6,482 nt of DNA from Candidatus Parcubacteria bacterium (GTDB lineage Bacteria; Patescibacteriota; Patescibacteriia; UBA1558; GWA2-36-10). Positions 1 through 6,100 of this stretch are shown one piece after another. The notes below the pieces were generated by a model, which had not been told where the DNA came from, did not search any database, and worked only from the letters and a program-made list of their open reading frames with translations. Position numbers and translations under genes: made by a program. Location of the stretch: positions 1-6,482 of the forward strand of contig JAHFJB010000022.1 in assembly GCA_023246135.1 (NCBI GenBank), given 5' to 3'. Positions within the stretch are counted from its first letter, which is position 1. Every line of letters begins with the position of its first letter.

Positions 1-2
1 TA

Positions 3-950
3 ATTTTTTCCATATTTGGGCTTATTATATTTTTCATAGTGTCCAGCATAAATTATAATGTTTGGCTGACCTATAGCAAATTGATTTTTATTTTGTTTAT
101 TTTTGTTTTGATTCTTGTTGTATTCTTGGGTCGTGATATCAAAGGAACAACTGGTTGGTTGATTTAGGGCCCCTTAAGTTTACAACCAGTGGAATTTGCC
201 AAGATAGCCTTGATTATCACTTTGGCTCGGTATTTTTCTCAGCACGCCGGCGAATTTTATATGCTCAAGCACATCATGATCTCCGGACTGTTGGCCGCTA
301 TCTTTGTGGGTTTGGTCATGCTACAGCCGGATTTGGGGTCATCTTTGGTACTCTTAGGCATCTGGTTGGTGATGTTATTATTTACGGGTATTAGGCGCAA
401 ACATTTTTTGTGGCTAGCTGCTTCTTTTGTTATTTTGGTTTTAGTATCGTGGTTTTTTCTTTTTAAACCTTATCAACAGTCGCGGATTTTGACTTTTTTT
501 GATCCGGGTCGTGATCCTCAAGGTTCAGGATATAATGTTATTCAATCCATAATTGCCGTGGGCTCAGGAAATTTTTTTGGCCGTGGTTTGGCCTTGGGTC
601 CGCAGAGCAGTCTGCGGTTTTTGCCCGAACCAGGCACAGATTTTATATTTGCCGTCATTGCCGAAGATCTTGGGCTTTTAGGAATAACTATAGTTTTGGG
701 TTTATTTGCTTTTATTTTTTATCGCCTGTTTTTGGTTATGAGAAAAGCGCCAGACGATTTCTGTGCTTATATGATTTTGGGCATTTGTGGCATGCTACTA
801 GTACAGATTTTTATTAATGTGGGTATGAATATGGGTATAGCCCCGGTTACTGGCATTCCTTTGCCACTGGTCAGTGCTGGTGGCAGTTCTCTGTGGTCGG
901 TTATGATTGCCTTGGGAATTGCCCAAAGCATACATATGAAAACTAGCTAG
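3..950 (+). CDS. rodA: RodA, SEDS-family peptidoglycan glycosyltransferase (5' end outside window; frame lesion near 165)
   Basis: SEDS proteins polymerise lipid II into glycan strands in the cytoplasmic membrane; RodA works with a class B PBP in the elongasome. Reading from base 3 gives a membrane segment, then GRDIKGTTGW, a TAG at 165-167, then GPLSLQPVEFAK, the RodA/FtsW 'G..RW.dlG...QPsEfaK' signature. Downstream are QPDLG (324-338), the GSGNFFGRGL loop, LPEPGTDFIF with the Asp at 639-641 that matches the proposed catalytic Asp of RodA, and GMNMGIAPVTGIPLP followed by AGGSS. PVTGIPLP favours RodA over FtsW, which usually reads PTKGLTLP; the usual SYGGSS is SAGGSS here. The protein is very hydrophobic throughout. 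The TAG interrupts the frame; a GTG at 189 would open a downstream ORF but falls inside the conserved motif and has no ribosome site, so it is unlikely to be a true start. The family assignment is secure; whether the gene is intact is not. Confidence 0.9.
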
Positions 951-965
951 CCAACGGCTACGGGG

Positions 966-994
966 TTGACTTTTCCTGATATTTATGATTAAAT
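966..994 (+). promoter_or_regulatory. Candidate sigma70 promoter for rplY
   Basis: TTGACT (966-971) is followed after 17 bases by TTAAAT (989-994), which matches four of six consensus -10 positions. It lies in the 85-base gap between rodA and rplY. No terminator separates the genes: a small TAGCC/GGCTA hairpin at 948-960 lacks a T-run, so readthrough from rodA is also possible. Confidence 0.4.
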
Positions 995-1035
995 AGACCC
1001 ACTGTGTTTTTACTTTATTTAAGAAGTTTAAAAAT

Positions 1036-1716
1036 ATGTCTGAATTTTTATTAAATGCTAAAGAGCGCAAGCTTGGCCCACAAAGCAGTTTGACTGATAT
1101 CAGGACAAACCAGGGGGTACCGGGTGTAGTCTACAACAAACAGCAAGGAGCTAAGCCTATTCAATTGGATTACAATGAATTAGCTAAAGTTTTATTGTCA
1201 GCCGGCACTAGTAGCTTGGTTACTTTAAAGCTTGATGGCAAAGAATCCAAGGTTCTTGTCAGAGAATGCCAATACAATCCAGTTAGTGGCCGTTTGTCTC
1301 ATGTGGACTTTTTGGCTATCGATGATAAGCAAGTCATTACCACTGATGTGCCATTGGTTTTTATAGGGACATCCAAGGCTGTTAGAGAAAAAGGTGCCAA
1401 GTTGAATCTCAAACTGGAAAGGGTGCCAGTTAGATGTTTACCAGCCGACTTGCCTATTAAGATTGAAGTAGATGTTAGCCACTTGGATGAATTAGGACAA
1501 ACAATATATATTAAGGATTTACCAGTTAGCGATAAAGTATCTATCTTAATTGATCCCAATGATCCAGTTGTTGATGTGACTGAGCCTAAGAAGATGCAAG
1601 CCGCCGAGGCAGTTGCTCAGGCTACGCCCACTGCAGTTGAGGGTGCGGTTGCTCCTGAGGGTGCGGTTGCTCCTGAGGGTGGAGAGGCTAAAACTGAGGA
1701 AGCCAAAAAATCCTAA
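1036..1716 (+). CDS. rplY: Large ribosomal subunit protein bL25, CTC/TL5 type with extended acidic tail
   Basis: bL25 binds 5S rRNA in the central protuberance of the large ribosomal subunit. The 226-residue product has the two-domain CTC/TL5 layout. Residues 1 to about 93 are the 5S-binding barrel, with QGVPGVVYN at 26-34, a VRECQYNPVSGRLSHVDF stretch at 75-92 and LDYNEL before it. Residues about 97-185 are the second beta domain, including LPVSDKVSI and ending in VVDVTEP. The last 40 residues are a low-complexity Ala/Glu/Gly/Pro/Lys tail with a duplicated EGAVAP unit. Length fits the family's long form (about 185-230 residues) rather than the 94-residue E. coli form. The ATG at 1036 opens straight into the conserved domain; only a weak AAGAAG precedes it. 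The next gene starts 27 bases after the stop, so the two are probably co-transcribed. Confidence 0.93.
   Translation: MSEFLLNAKERKLGPQSSLTDIRTNQGVPGVVYNKQQGAKPIQLDYNELAKVLLSAGTSSLVTLKLDGKESKVLVRECQYNPVSGRLSHVDFLAIDDKQVITTDVPLVFIGTSKAVREKGAKLNLKLERVPVRCLPADLPIKIEVDVSHLDELGQTIYIKDLPVSDKVSILIDPNDPVVDVTEPKKMQAAEAVAQATPTAVEGAVAPEGAVAPEGGEAKTEEAKKS
1639..1681 (+). repeat. 18-base tandem repeat in the rplY tail
   Basis: Two identical 18-base units, GAGGGTGCGGTTGCTCCT at 1639-1656 and 1657-1674, are followed by a seven-base partial third copy. Each unit encodes EGAVAP (residues 202-207 and 208-213). Identity at the DNA level suggests a recent duplication by slippage in a disordered tail. Confidence 0.9.
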
Positions 1717-1743
1717 AGTAAAAATCAAAAACAAAAATTCGCT

Positions 1744-2775
1744 ATGCGAAAATTTAGAGTAAAAATTTATACTGCAATAACTGCCATTATTTTGGCAGTT
1801 ATTTTGATTGGTGTTGGTATTTTCATTTTTTTAAAAAATAAAAATACACCGCCTAGTCCCGACGTCGATGTCGTTGTCTCAGTAGTAGAAAATAGGAATC
1901 CTTTGACGGGCCAGCCTATCACTGATAATAATTTTTCTTTTTTTCCAATAGCTATTATGGTTGATAATGCTTATAATATCCGGCCGCAGTATGGCTTGGC
2001 GCAGGCCGACATTATCTATGAAGCGCTAGCGGAAAGCAATATCACTAGGCTTATGGTTATTTTTGACAGCCGCCAAAATTTGGAAAAAATCGGTCCAGTC
2101 AGATCAGCCCGGCCTTATTTTATGGACTGGGCAGAGGAGTATGGGGGTATTTATATGCATGTGGGCGGTAGTCCTCAAGCCTTAGCCTCAATTAACCAGC
2201 GTAATTTTATAAACATTGATCAGATTGGCATTGGTGAAACCTATTTTTGGCGCGACAAAAATAAGTCAGCTCCGTCAAATGTTTTGACTTCTAGTGCCAA
2301 TTGGCTAAGGGTGGGAGAGATTAAAAGTGTACAAAAATTTGATACAGACACAGCCAAAAAAATAGTTTGGAATTTTATTGAGCCTACGGCTAGTACTACG
2401 CCACCAGATTTTAGTGTCAATTTTTCCGCTGATATATACAAAGTTGATTGGCAATATAATGCTAAATTAGGAGCTTATCAACGTTCGCAGGGCGGGGATA
2501 AGTTTTTATTTGATACCGGTGAGCAATCTTTTACTAATAATATTATTGTCCAAGTTGTACAGTCTCATTTGATTGACGTAGAGCGTCGGCAGATGGAAAC
2601 TAAAACTACTGGTCCAGTTGTTATCTTCAATCAGTGGGGAGAGCAGACAGGCCAGTGGAAATACCAAGATGGCCGTACTAGATTTCTGACTGATGATGGC
2701 AGTGAACTCAAGCTTGTACCTGGTAAAACTTGGGTAGAAGTTATTGATTCTAAGGATAAATTAGTGACTAAATAA
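1744..2775 (+). CDS. Membrane-anchored DUF3048 domain protein (YerB-like)
   Basis: The 343-residue product starts with a short basic segment and one hydrophobic helix (about residues 9-30) with no lipobox cysteine. It is therefore probably a signal-anchored protein facing outward rather than a lipoprotein like YerB of Bacillus. The N-terminal DUF3048 domain spans about 52-195: NPLTGQP at 52-58, IMVDNAYNIRPQYGLAQADI at 71-90, GPVRSARPYF at 117-126 and HVGGSPQAL at 139-147. The C-terminal DUF3048 domain spans about 225-337, with the conserved pattern FDTGEQ ... NIIVQ ... GQWKYQDGRTRF ... PGKTWVEV. The biochemical function of the family is not established; placement at the membrane is inferred. 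The ATG at 1744 is 27 bases after rplY and lacks a clear Shine-Dalgarno, which suggests translation from an rplY transcript. It meets the minus-strand orphan unit tail to tail. Confidence 0.9.
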   Translation: MRKFRVKIYTAITAIILAVILIGVGIFIFLKNKNTPPSPDVDVVVSVVENRNPLTGQPITDNNFSFFPIAIMVDNAYNIRPQYGLAQADIIYEALAESNITRLMVIFDSRQNLEKIGPVRSARPYFMDWAEEYGGIYMHVGGSPQALASINQRNFINIDQIGIGETYFWRDKNKSAPSNVLTSSANWLRVGEIKSVQKFDTDTAKKIVWNFIEPTASTTPPDFSVNFSADIYKVDWQYNAKLGAYQRSQGGDKFLFDTGEQSFTNNIIVQVVQSHLIDVERRQMETKTTGPVVIFNQWGEQTGQWKYQDGRTRFLTDDGSELKLVPGKTWVEVIDSKDKLVTK

Positions 2776-2826
2776 AAAACTCGCCGCCGCATTTCATCGC
2801 GTAAAACGCGATTAAATGCGGCGGCG
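2774..2826 (-). terminator. Long rho-independent terminator of the small orphan gene
   Basis: Arms 2782-2801 and 2807-2826 are complementary at 19 of 20 positions around a five-base loop (2802-2806). On the minus strand the GC-rich stem is followed by AG and six Ts (2779-2774). On the plus strand no T-run follows, so the orientation serves the minus-strand gene ending at 2830. The T-run overlaps the stop codon of the convergent DUF3048 gene (2773-2775). Confidence 0.88.
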
Positions 2827-2829
2827 GAA

Positions 2830-3051
2830 CTAGCGCCTCCACCAGGGTCTGGGGGCCGTCACGAACTCGGCATCGGCAGTGTGGATGGGATCACCCTTCC
2901 TGTGCATCACAATCCGAGTGATGCGGTAGTGGCGATGGCCATTCTTTATGATCTGCCCGACTGTGAGTGGTTTCTTGGCGTGATAGGGAAAGTTGAGACT
3001 GGGATTGACGCCGTGAAACACAATCCAGAGCTCATCAATTGAGTGGCCCAT
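2830..3051 (-). CDS. Small GC-rich orphan protein, 73 residues, basic and His-rich
   Basis: I do not recognise this protein. ATG at 3051-3049 is chosen because GGAGGT (3065-3060) lies seven bases upstream, the best ribosome site in the window. A longer ORF opening at 3096 would start inside the promoter-proximal palindrome and is rejected. The product begins MGHSIDELWIVFHG, has seven histidines and a C-terminal PRPWWRR. The middle (KPLTVGQIIKNGHRHYRITR) has the turn-rich rhythm of a small beta-barrel; this is only an impression. There is no signal peptide or membrane helix. The region is GC-rich (35/60 in 2881-2940) unlike its neighbours, which suggests a different origin. It has its own consensus promoter, palindrome and terminator, and lies downstream of prmC on the same strand with no clear terminator between them. 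Confidence 0.72.
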   Translation of the reverse strand: MGHSIDELWIVFHGVNPSLNFPYHAKKPLTVGQIIKNGHRHYRITRIVMHRKGDPIHTADAEFVTAPRPWWRR

Positions 3052-3059
3052 TGGGGCTG

Positions 3060-3065
3060 ACCTCC
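3060..3065 (-). promoter_or_regulatory. Strong Shine-Dalgarno that sets the orphan gene's start
   Basis: GGAGGT on the minus strand, seven bases before the ATG at 3051. rpmE, prfA, prmC and the DUF3048 gene have no comparable site, so this unit carries unusually strong translation signals for its surroundings. Confidence 0.8.
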
Positions 3066-3085
3066 GTGTCTTAGGTGAATGAAAA

Positions 3086-3104
3086 CAACGATTCACAATC
3101 GTTG
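3086..3104 (-). promoter_or_regulatory. Perfect palindrome abutting the -10 box (candidate operator)
   Basis: CAACGATTGTGAATCGTTG: perfect 8-base arms around a 3-base centre. It begins at the base directly after the -10 hexamer (3105-3110), so it would cover the transcription start site. A bound repressor here would block initiation. It could instead form a hairpin at the extreme 5' end of the transcript. Confidence 0.65.
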
Positions 3105-3133
3105 ATTATATTAGATATATTTGTTTTTGTCAA
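3105..3133 (-). promoter_or_regulatory. Perfect-consensus sigma70 promoter of the small orphan gene
   Basis: On the minus strand TTGACA (3133-3128), a 17-base spacer and TATAAT (3110-3105): a full match to consensus at both hexamers with optimal spacing. The predicted start is near 3098, giving a leader of about 45 bases before the ATG at 3051. Such strength suggests that expression is limited by a repressor or is constitutively high. Confidence 0.88.
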
Positions 3134-3174
3134 GAATATGAGTATACCTTTGTGTAGCCAACTTGGGTGCTAAA

Positions 3175-4026
3175 CTAAGTAGTTATTTTGGCTATTCTAA
3201 TATACCCAGTTAAGTCGGGGATAAATTCTACCTTAGCATCTGGCAGATATTTTTTTATTGTATCAGCTAGTTTATCTTTTTGGTCAGGATCTATTTCCAA
3301 AAGTATTAAATATTTATTATTTAAAAATTCAGGCAGAGTTTCTAATAATTTTTTATAATATTTAAGTCCGTCAGTACCGGCCAGTAGGGCTGACTTTGGT
3401 TCCTGGGAAATACTAGGTTCGGCCATTTGTTTGGGGTTGAGATATGGGAGGTTGGCTACAATTATGTCTAGTTTTAGTGGGGGGATATTTTTTAAAAGAT
3501 TGGATTTGATAAATTTTATTTTTTTATTTAAGCCCAGATGGCGGGCATTGGTATGGGCGACTTTAAGAGCTGAGCTGGAAAAATCACTAGCCCAGTACTG
3601 AGCAGAGCCATTGTAGTTTTTGGCAATAGACAAAATCAAACAGCCAGAGCCAGTGCCAAGGTCAATTATAATTGGATTTTCTGGTTGTGATTTTTTCAGA
3701 TAATTTATAGCTTGTTCAATTAAGAGTTCGCTTTCTGGTCGAGGCACCAGGGTATGTTTGCTGACCAAAAATTTTAAGCCATAAAATTCTTTATAGCCAC
3801 GCAAGTAAGCTAGGGGCCACTTAGCTAATCTTTTTTTGACCAGACTGCGGAAAGCACGCACATTGTTTGCTGATAATTTTTTTTCCGGATTTTTGTAGAT
3901 ATATTCTAGGGAGCGGCCTAGGGACAAGGACAACAAACTAGTAAATTCATCAGGTGATAAATCAATTTGGGTTTTATTTAATAGGTTTTTGATATTTAGG
4001 CTTGAGTTGCCTTGGAGGCTTGCCAT
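3175..4026 (-). CDS. prmC: Peptide chain release factor N5-glutamine methyltransferase PrmC
   Basis: PrmC uses S-adenosylmethionine to methylate the glutamine of the GGQ motif in release factors, raising termination efficiency. The 283-residue product has the N-terminal helical domain (1 to about 75), a linker reading AYLRGYKEFYGL and PRPESE (95-100), and a class I methyltransferase fold with DLGTGSG (122-128) for SAM. ANLPY (191-195) is the substrate-binding NPPY motif, with Leu in place of the first Pro. EPKSALLAGTDGL follows at 209-221, where the family has 'EP..AL.gG.dGL'. Length is typical (about 280). The ATG at 4026 lies inside the end of prfA, a 31-base overlap in another frame, so translational coupling is likely; no Shine-Dalgarno is evident. 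The stop is TAG. Its substrate RF1 is the gene just upstream, a common bacterial arrangement. Confidence 0.93.
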   Translation of the reverse strand: MASLQGNSSLNIKNLLNKTQIDLSPDEFTSLLSLSLGRSLEYIYKNPEKKLSANNVRAFRSLVKKRLAKWPLAYLRGYKEFYGLKFLVSKHTLVPRPESELLIEQAINYLKKSQPENPIIIDLGTGSGCLILSIAKNYNGSAQYWASDFSSSALKVAHTNARHLGLNKKIKFIKSNLLKNIPPLKLDIIVANLPYLNPKQMAEPSISQEPKSALLAGTDGLKYYKKLLETLPEFLNNKYLILLEIDPDQKDKLADTIKKYLPDAKVEFIPDLTGYIRIAKITT

Positions 4027-5048
4027 AATTCTTTGATTATCGGCATTAGATCGCCGTCCAAAATACCGCTTAGGTTATGGAGAGTGAGCTTGATACGATG
4101 GTCAGTAACACGGTCTTGGGGATAGTTGTAAGTTCGGATTTTTTCACTGCGGTCACCTGAGCCGATTTGGCTTTTTCTATGGGCGGATTCACTGGCTTGT
4201 TTATTTTCTTCCATTTTAGCTAGGATGCGGGAGCGCAGTATGGCCATGGCTTTTTCTTTGTTTTGTCCTTGAGATTTTTCATCTTGGCAGGACACCACCG
4301 TATTGGTTGGCAGATGAGTGATGCGCACAGCTGACTTGGTGGTATTGACCGATTGTCCACCATGCCCAGAGGCGCAGAAGGTGTCAATGCGAATATCTTT
4401 GGCTTCTATGACTAGATCAACTTCTTCAGCTTCAGGCATAACCGCCACAGTAGCGGCTGAAGTGTGGACTCGGCCGGCTTTTTCTGTTTCTGGTACTCTT
4501 TGGACGCGATGTACGCCACTTTCAAATTTGAAATATTTGTAGGCATATTCGCTGGTGACTTCAGCGATGATTTCTTTGAAACCACCTATGCCAGTGCGGT
4601 TGCTGGAGAGAATTTTTAATTTAAAATTTTGTTTTTCGGCAAAGCGAGAGTACATGCGGAAAAGTTCCGCTGCAAACAGAGCCGATTCATCGCCGCCAGT
4701 GCCAGCCCTGATTTCTAAAATTATATTTTTTTTGTCATTAGGATCTTGAGGGTGGAGTATATCATCCAAGGTTTCTTGGTCGCTAGCCATTCGGTCTCTT
4801 AGGGCCATTATTTCTTCCTGAGTTAGAACTAACATTTCCTCATCTCGTTCGGTGCTTAGTGATGCCTCCAAATTGCTGATTTCTTTTTGATTTTTATCAA
4901 TATTTTCTGCCAAACGCAAGACCTCTTTGGCTTCAGAGTATTCTTTGCCAAATTTGGACATAGCGTTGGTATCAGAGACATTTTTGGGATCTTGCATGGC
5001 TGCCTCTAATTCCTTAATTTTTTCTTGGATTTTTTCTAAGTCAATCAT
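3996..5048 (-). CDS. prfA: Peptide chain release factor 1 (RF1)
   Basis: RF1 recognises UAA and UAG in the ribosomal A site and triggers peptide release. The 350-residue product is near the usual 355-360. It has an N-terminal coiled helical domain (1 to about 100), EIRAGTGGDES (112-122), and RVQRVPETEKAGRVHTSAAT (181-200). In that stretch PET (186-188) occupies the anticodon-like tripeptide position, PAT or PVT in most RF1s, where RF2 has SPF. GGQ (230-232, in SGHGGQSVNTT) is the catalytic loop. The C-terminal RTYNYPQDRVTDHR motif is intact. The P.T tripeptide and DTF.ASG.GGQ.VN context make it RF1 rather than RF2. ATG at 5048 has no Shine-Dalgarno. It has its own candidate extended -10 promoter and overlaps prmC, which encodes the enzyme that modifies its Gln232. 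Confidence 0.95.
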   Translation of the reverse strand: MIDLEKIQEKIKELEAAMQDPKNVSDTNAMSKFGKEYSEAKEVLRLAENIDKNQKEISNLEASLSTERDEEMLVLTQEEIMALRDRMASDQETLDDILHPQDPNDKKNIILEIRAGTGGDESALFAAELFRMYSRFAEKQNFKLKILSSNRTGIGGFKEIIAEVTSEYAYKYFKFESGVHRVQRVPETEKAGRVHTSAATVAVMPEAEEVDLVIEAKDIRIDTFCASGHGGQSVNTTKSAVRITHLPTNTVVSCQDEKSQGQNKEKAMAILRSRILAKMEENKQASESAHRKSQIGSGDRSEKIRTYNYPQDRVTDHRIKLTLHNLSGILDGDLMPIIKELWQASKATQA

Positions 5049-5069
5049 TTTATTATTATTTACTATTTC

Positions 5070-5078
5070 ATTATAACA
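5070..5078 (-). promoter_or_regulatory. Extended -10 promoter for prfA-prmC
   Basis: TGTTATAAT on the minus strand (5078-5070) is a perfect TGnTATAAT extended -10. No good -35 is present 17 bases upstream, as expected for this class. It sits at the edge of the rpmE terminator T-run and 22 bases before the prfA start, giving a very short leader (about 15 bases) that fits the lack of a Shine-Dalgarno. Confidence 0.6.
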
Positions 5079-5112
5079 AAAAAACTCCTAGTAGTACTAA
5101 TAGAGTTTTTTT
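5078..5112 (-). terminator. Terminator between rpmE and prfA, symmetric
   Basis: AAAAAAACTC (5078-5087) and GAGTTTTTTT (5103-5112) are complementary; the loop between them contains a shorter TAGTA/TACTA pairing. A run of Ts follows the stem on either strand, so it could terminate in both directions. In context it ends the rpmE transcript, 19 bases after the rpmE stop. Confidence 0.75.
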
Positions 5113-5130
5113 GATTACATAAGAACCCGG

Positions 5131-5496
5131 CTATTTTTTAGTTGGAGTCTTGGTTTTTTTGGTTTTAACAGCAGTTTTGCTAGTAGTGTTATCTTTGATT
5201 TCTTCTTTAACACGAGCCCTTTCTTTGGCTAGTTTTCTTTCAGAAGATTTTTGTTTCTTAACAGCTTTGCCTTTTCTGGTTTTGCTAGTAACTTTTTGTA
5301 GTTCTTGCATTTTCTTAAAGCGGTCAACACGTCCAGCTGTATCTACTAATTTTTCTTTGCCAGTATAAAAAGGATGACAATGAGAACAAATTTCTACATT
5401 GATTTCTTTGACAGTTGAGCCAATAGTAAATATATGGCCGCAAGCGCAAGTGACCTTGGCATCAGGATAATATGTTGGATGAATGTCTTTTTTCAT
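5131..5496 (-). CDS. rpmE: Large ribosomal subunit protein bL31, zinc-binding form with Lys-rich tail
   Basis: bL31 bridges the central protuberance of the large subunit to the small subunit. The first 70 residues are the canonical protein: MKKDIHP, then Cys17 and Cys19 (TCACGH), Cys37 and Cys40 ([12 protein letters not shown]), the four zinc ligands of the C+ form, ending GRVDRFKK. Residues about 71-121 are an extra tail rich in Lys, Arg, Thr and Glu, ending [10 protein letters not shown]. Usual bL31 is about 65-90 residues, so this extension of roughly 50 residues is notable; it is probably disordered and RNA-binding. The ATG at 5496 is fixed by the universal MKKDIHP start; there is no Shine-Dalgarno. 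The stop is TAG. It is bounded by terminators on both sides, so it is probably monocistronic, and is followed by prfA-prmC as in many bacteria. Confidence 0.95.
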   Translation of the reverse strand: MKKDIHPTYYPDAKVTCACGHIFTIGSTVKEINVEICSHCHPFYTGKEKLVDTAGRVDRFKKMQELQKVTSKTRKGKAVKKQKSSERKLAKERARVKEEIKDNTTSKTAVKTKKTKTPTKK

Positions 5497-5523
5497 AAGA
5501 TTATTTAAAAATTATGCCCCCAA

Positions 5524-5552
5524 AGAGTAGCAGATTTGGGCCAGTTAGTCAA
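5524..5552 (-). promoter_or_regulatory. Weak candidate promoter for rpmE
   Basis: TTGACT (5552-5547) with a 17-base spacer and TACTCT (5529-5524), a poor -10. It lies between the upstream terminator and the rpmE start. The terminator just upstream means rpmE needs a promoter in this gap, which is the main support. Confidence 0.35.
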
Positions 5553-5561
5553 GACTTATAT

Positions 5562-5619
5562 AAAAATAGCACCCCGCCACGTTCTGTTCTCGAGTGAACC
5601 TCGAGAGAACGTGGCGGGG
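5562..5619 (-). terminator. Long GC-rich terminator of the orphan membrane gene
   Basis: Outer arms 5572-5585 and 5606-5619 match perfectly over 14 bases. A three-base bulge (5586-5588) leads to an inner CTCGAG/CTCGAG stem (5589-5594, 5600-5605) with loop TGAAC. On the minus strand the stem is followed by TGCTA and five Ts (5566-5562). Direction and position fit termination of the gene ending at 5649, 30 bases away. Confidence 0.8.
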
Positions 5620-5648
5620 CAGGAGTGCAAAGGGCTGGGGTTGTAGGC

Positions 5649-6083
5649 CTAGGTCGGGTCAAGTACTTCGGCTAGCTCGTTGATGCTTGCCACAAAGACA
5701 TGGACGGCGCTCACAAAGAGCATCAAGAAGGCAGTAGCAAAGCAGACAGCCGGGATAGCCAGGTAGCACCAGCTGAATCCAATGAGCATCTTCACCGTCA
5801 TTCCTTCTACGCCTTCTTCCTCTTCTTGTCCGATGGTGGAGATGACCAGAGAAAAGCCGGCAATAATTGGCAAGATTTGCCACTGCTTGTGGTCCAGAAG
5901 CATCAGCGGTCCGTACGCGCCGATAAGCACTACGGCGAGCGCTTGTCGGCGATTGGTGATGGGGCGTGAGAATGTCAGTCCCACGATCAGAAGGCCAGCG
6001 CCGACAATGAGCTGGCTATCGTGGAAGATGGCTACCGCTAGCATGGCCAGAGCAGCTAGCACGCTAAGCATGGCGTTTTTCAC
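5649..6083 (-). CDS. GC-rich orphan integral membrane protein, 144 residues
   Basis: I do not recognise this protein. Hydrophobic segments at about 4-20, 24-39, 47-63, 68-85 and 97-133 (the last long enough for two helices) suggest five or six membrane passes. A strongly acidic loop, GQEEEEGVEG, lies at about 85-94 and a basic TNRRQ turn at 43-47. GTG at 6083 is chosen because AAAGGT lies six bases before it; an ATG four codons later has no ribosome site at a workable distance. Reading frames on the opposite strand are shorter and lack signals. The region is much richer in G+C than rpmE, prfA or prmC (34/60 in 5701-5760). It has its own promoter, palindrome, structured leader and terminator. 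A small-molecule transporter, holin-like or immunity-type membrane protein are possibilities, none supported by a motif. Confidence 0.72.
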   Translation of the reverse strand: MKNAMLSVLAALAMLAVAIFHDSQLIVGAGLLIVGLTFSRPITNRRQALAVVLIGAYGPLMLLDHKQWQILPIIAGFSLVISTIGQEEEEGVEGMTVKMLIGFSWCYLAIPAVCFATAFLMLFVSAVHVFVASINELAEVLDPT

Positions 6084-6100
6084 GGCCTTACCTTTCTTTT

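Noticed and set aside
165..167. TAG as a recoded sense codon in rodA
   Set aside because: RF1 is encoded in the window and five genes end in TAG at family-typical lengths, so TAG is a working stop here.
189..950. GTG at 189 as the true start of a shorter RodA
   Set aside because: The codon is the Val of QPVEF, inside a conserved motif, and homologous membrane sequence continues upstream to the window edge.
948..960. TAGCC-AAC-GGCTA hairpin after rodA as a terminator
   Set aside because: The stem is only five bases and no T-run follows.
798..1070. Minus-strand frame across the rodA end and rplY start
   Set aside because: Antisense to two recognised genes and without start signals.
3052..3096. 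Longer amino end for the small orphan protein
   Set aside because: It would start at the presumed transcription start inside the palindrome, while the ATG at 3051 has an excellent ribosome site.
3175..5496. Alternative code with TGA read as glycine (as in Gracilibacteria and Absconditabacteria)
   Set aside because: rplY, prfA, prmC, rpmE and the DUF3048 gene are all full length under the standard code and none is broken by TGA at a conserved glycine. Absence of TGA stops alone is not enough.
2782..5619. The long hairpins as integron attC recombination sites
   Set aside because: No GTTRRRY/RYYYAAC core pairs flank the arms, T-runs follow in the direction of the genes, and each unit has its own promoter, unlike typical integron cassettes.
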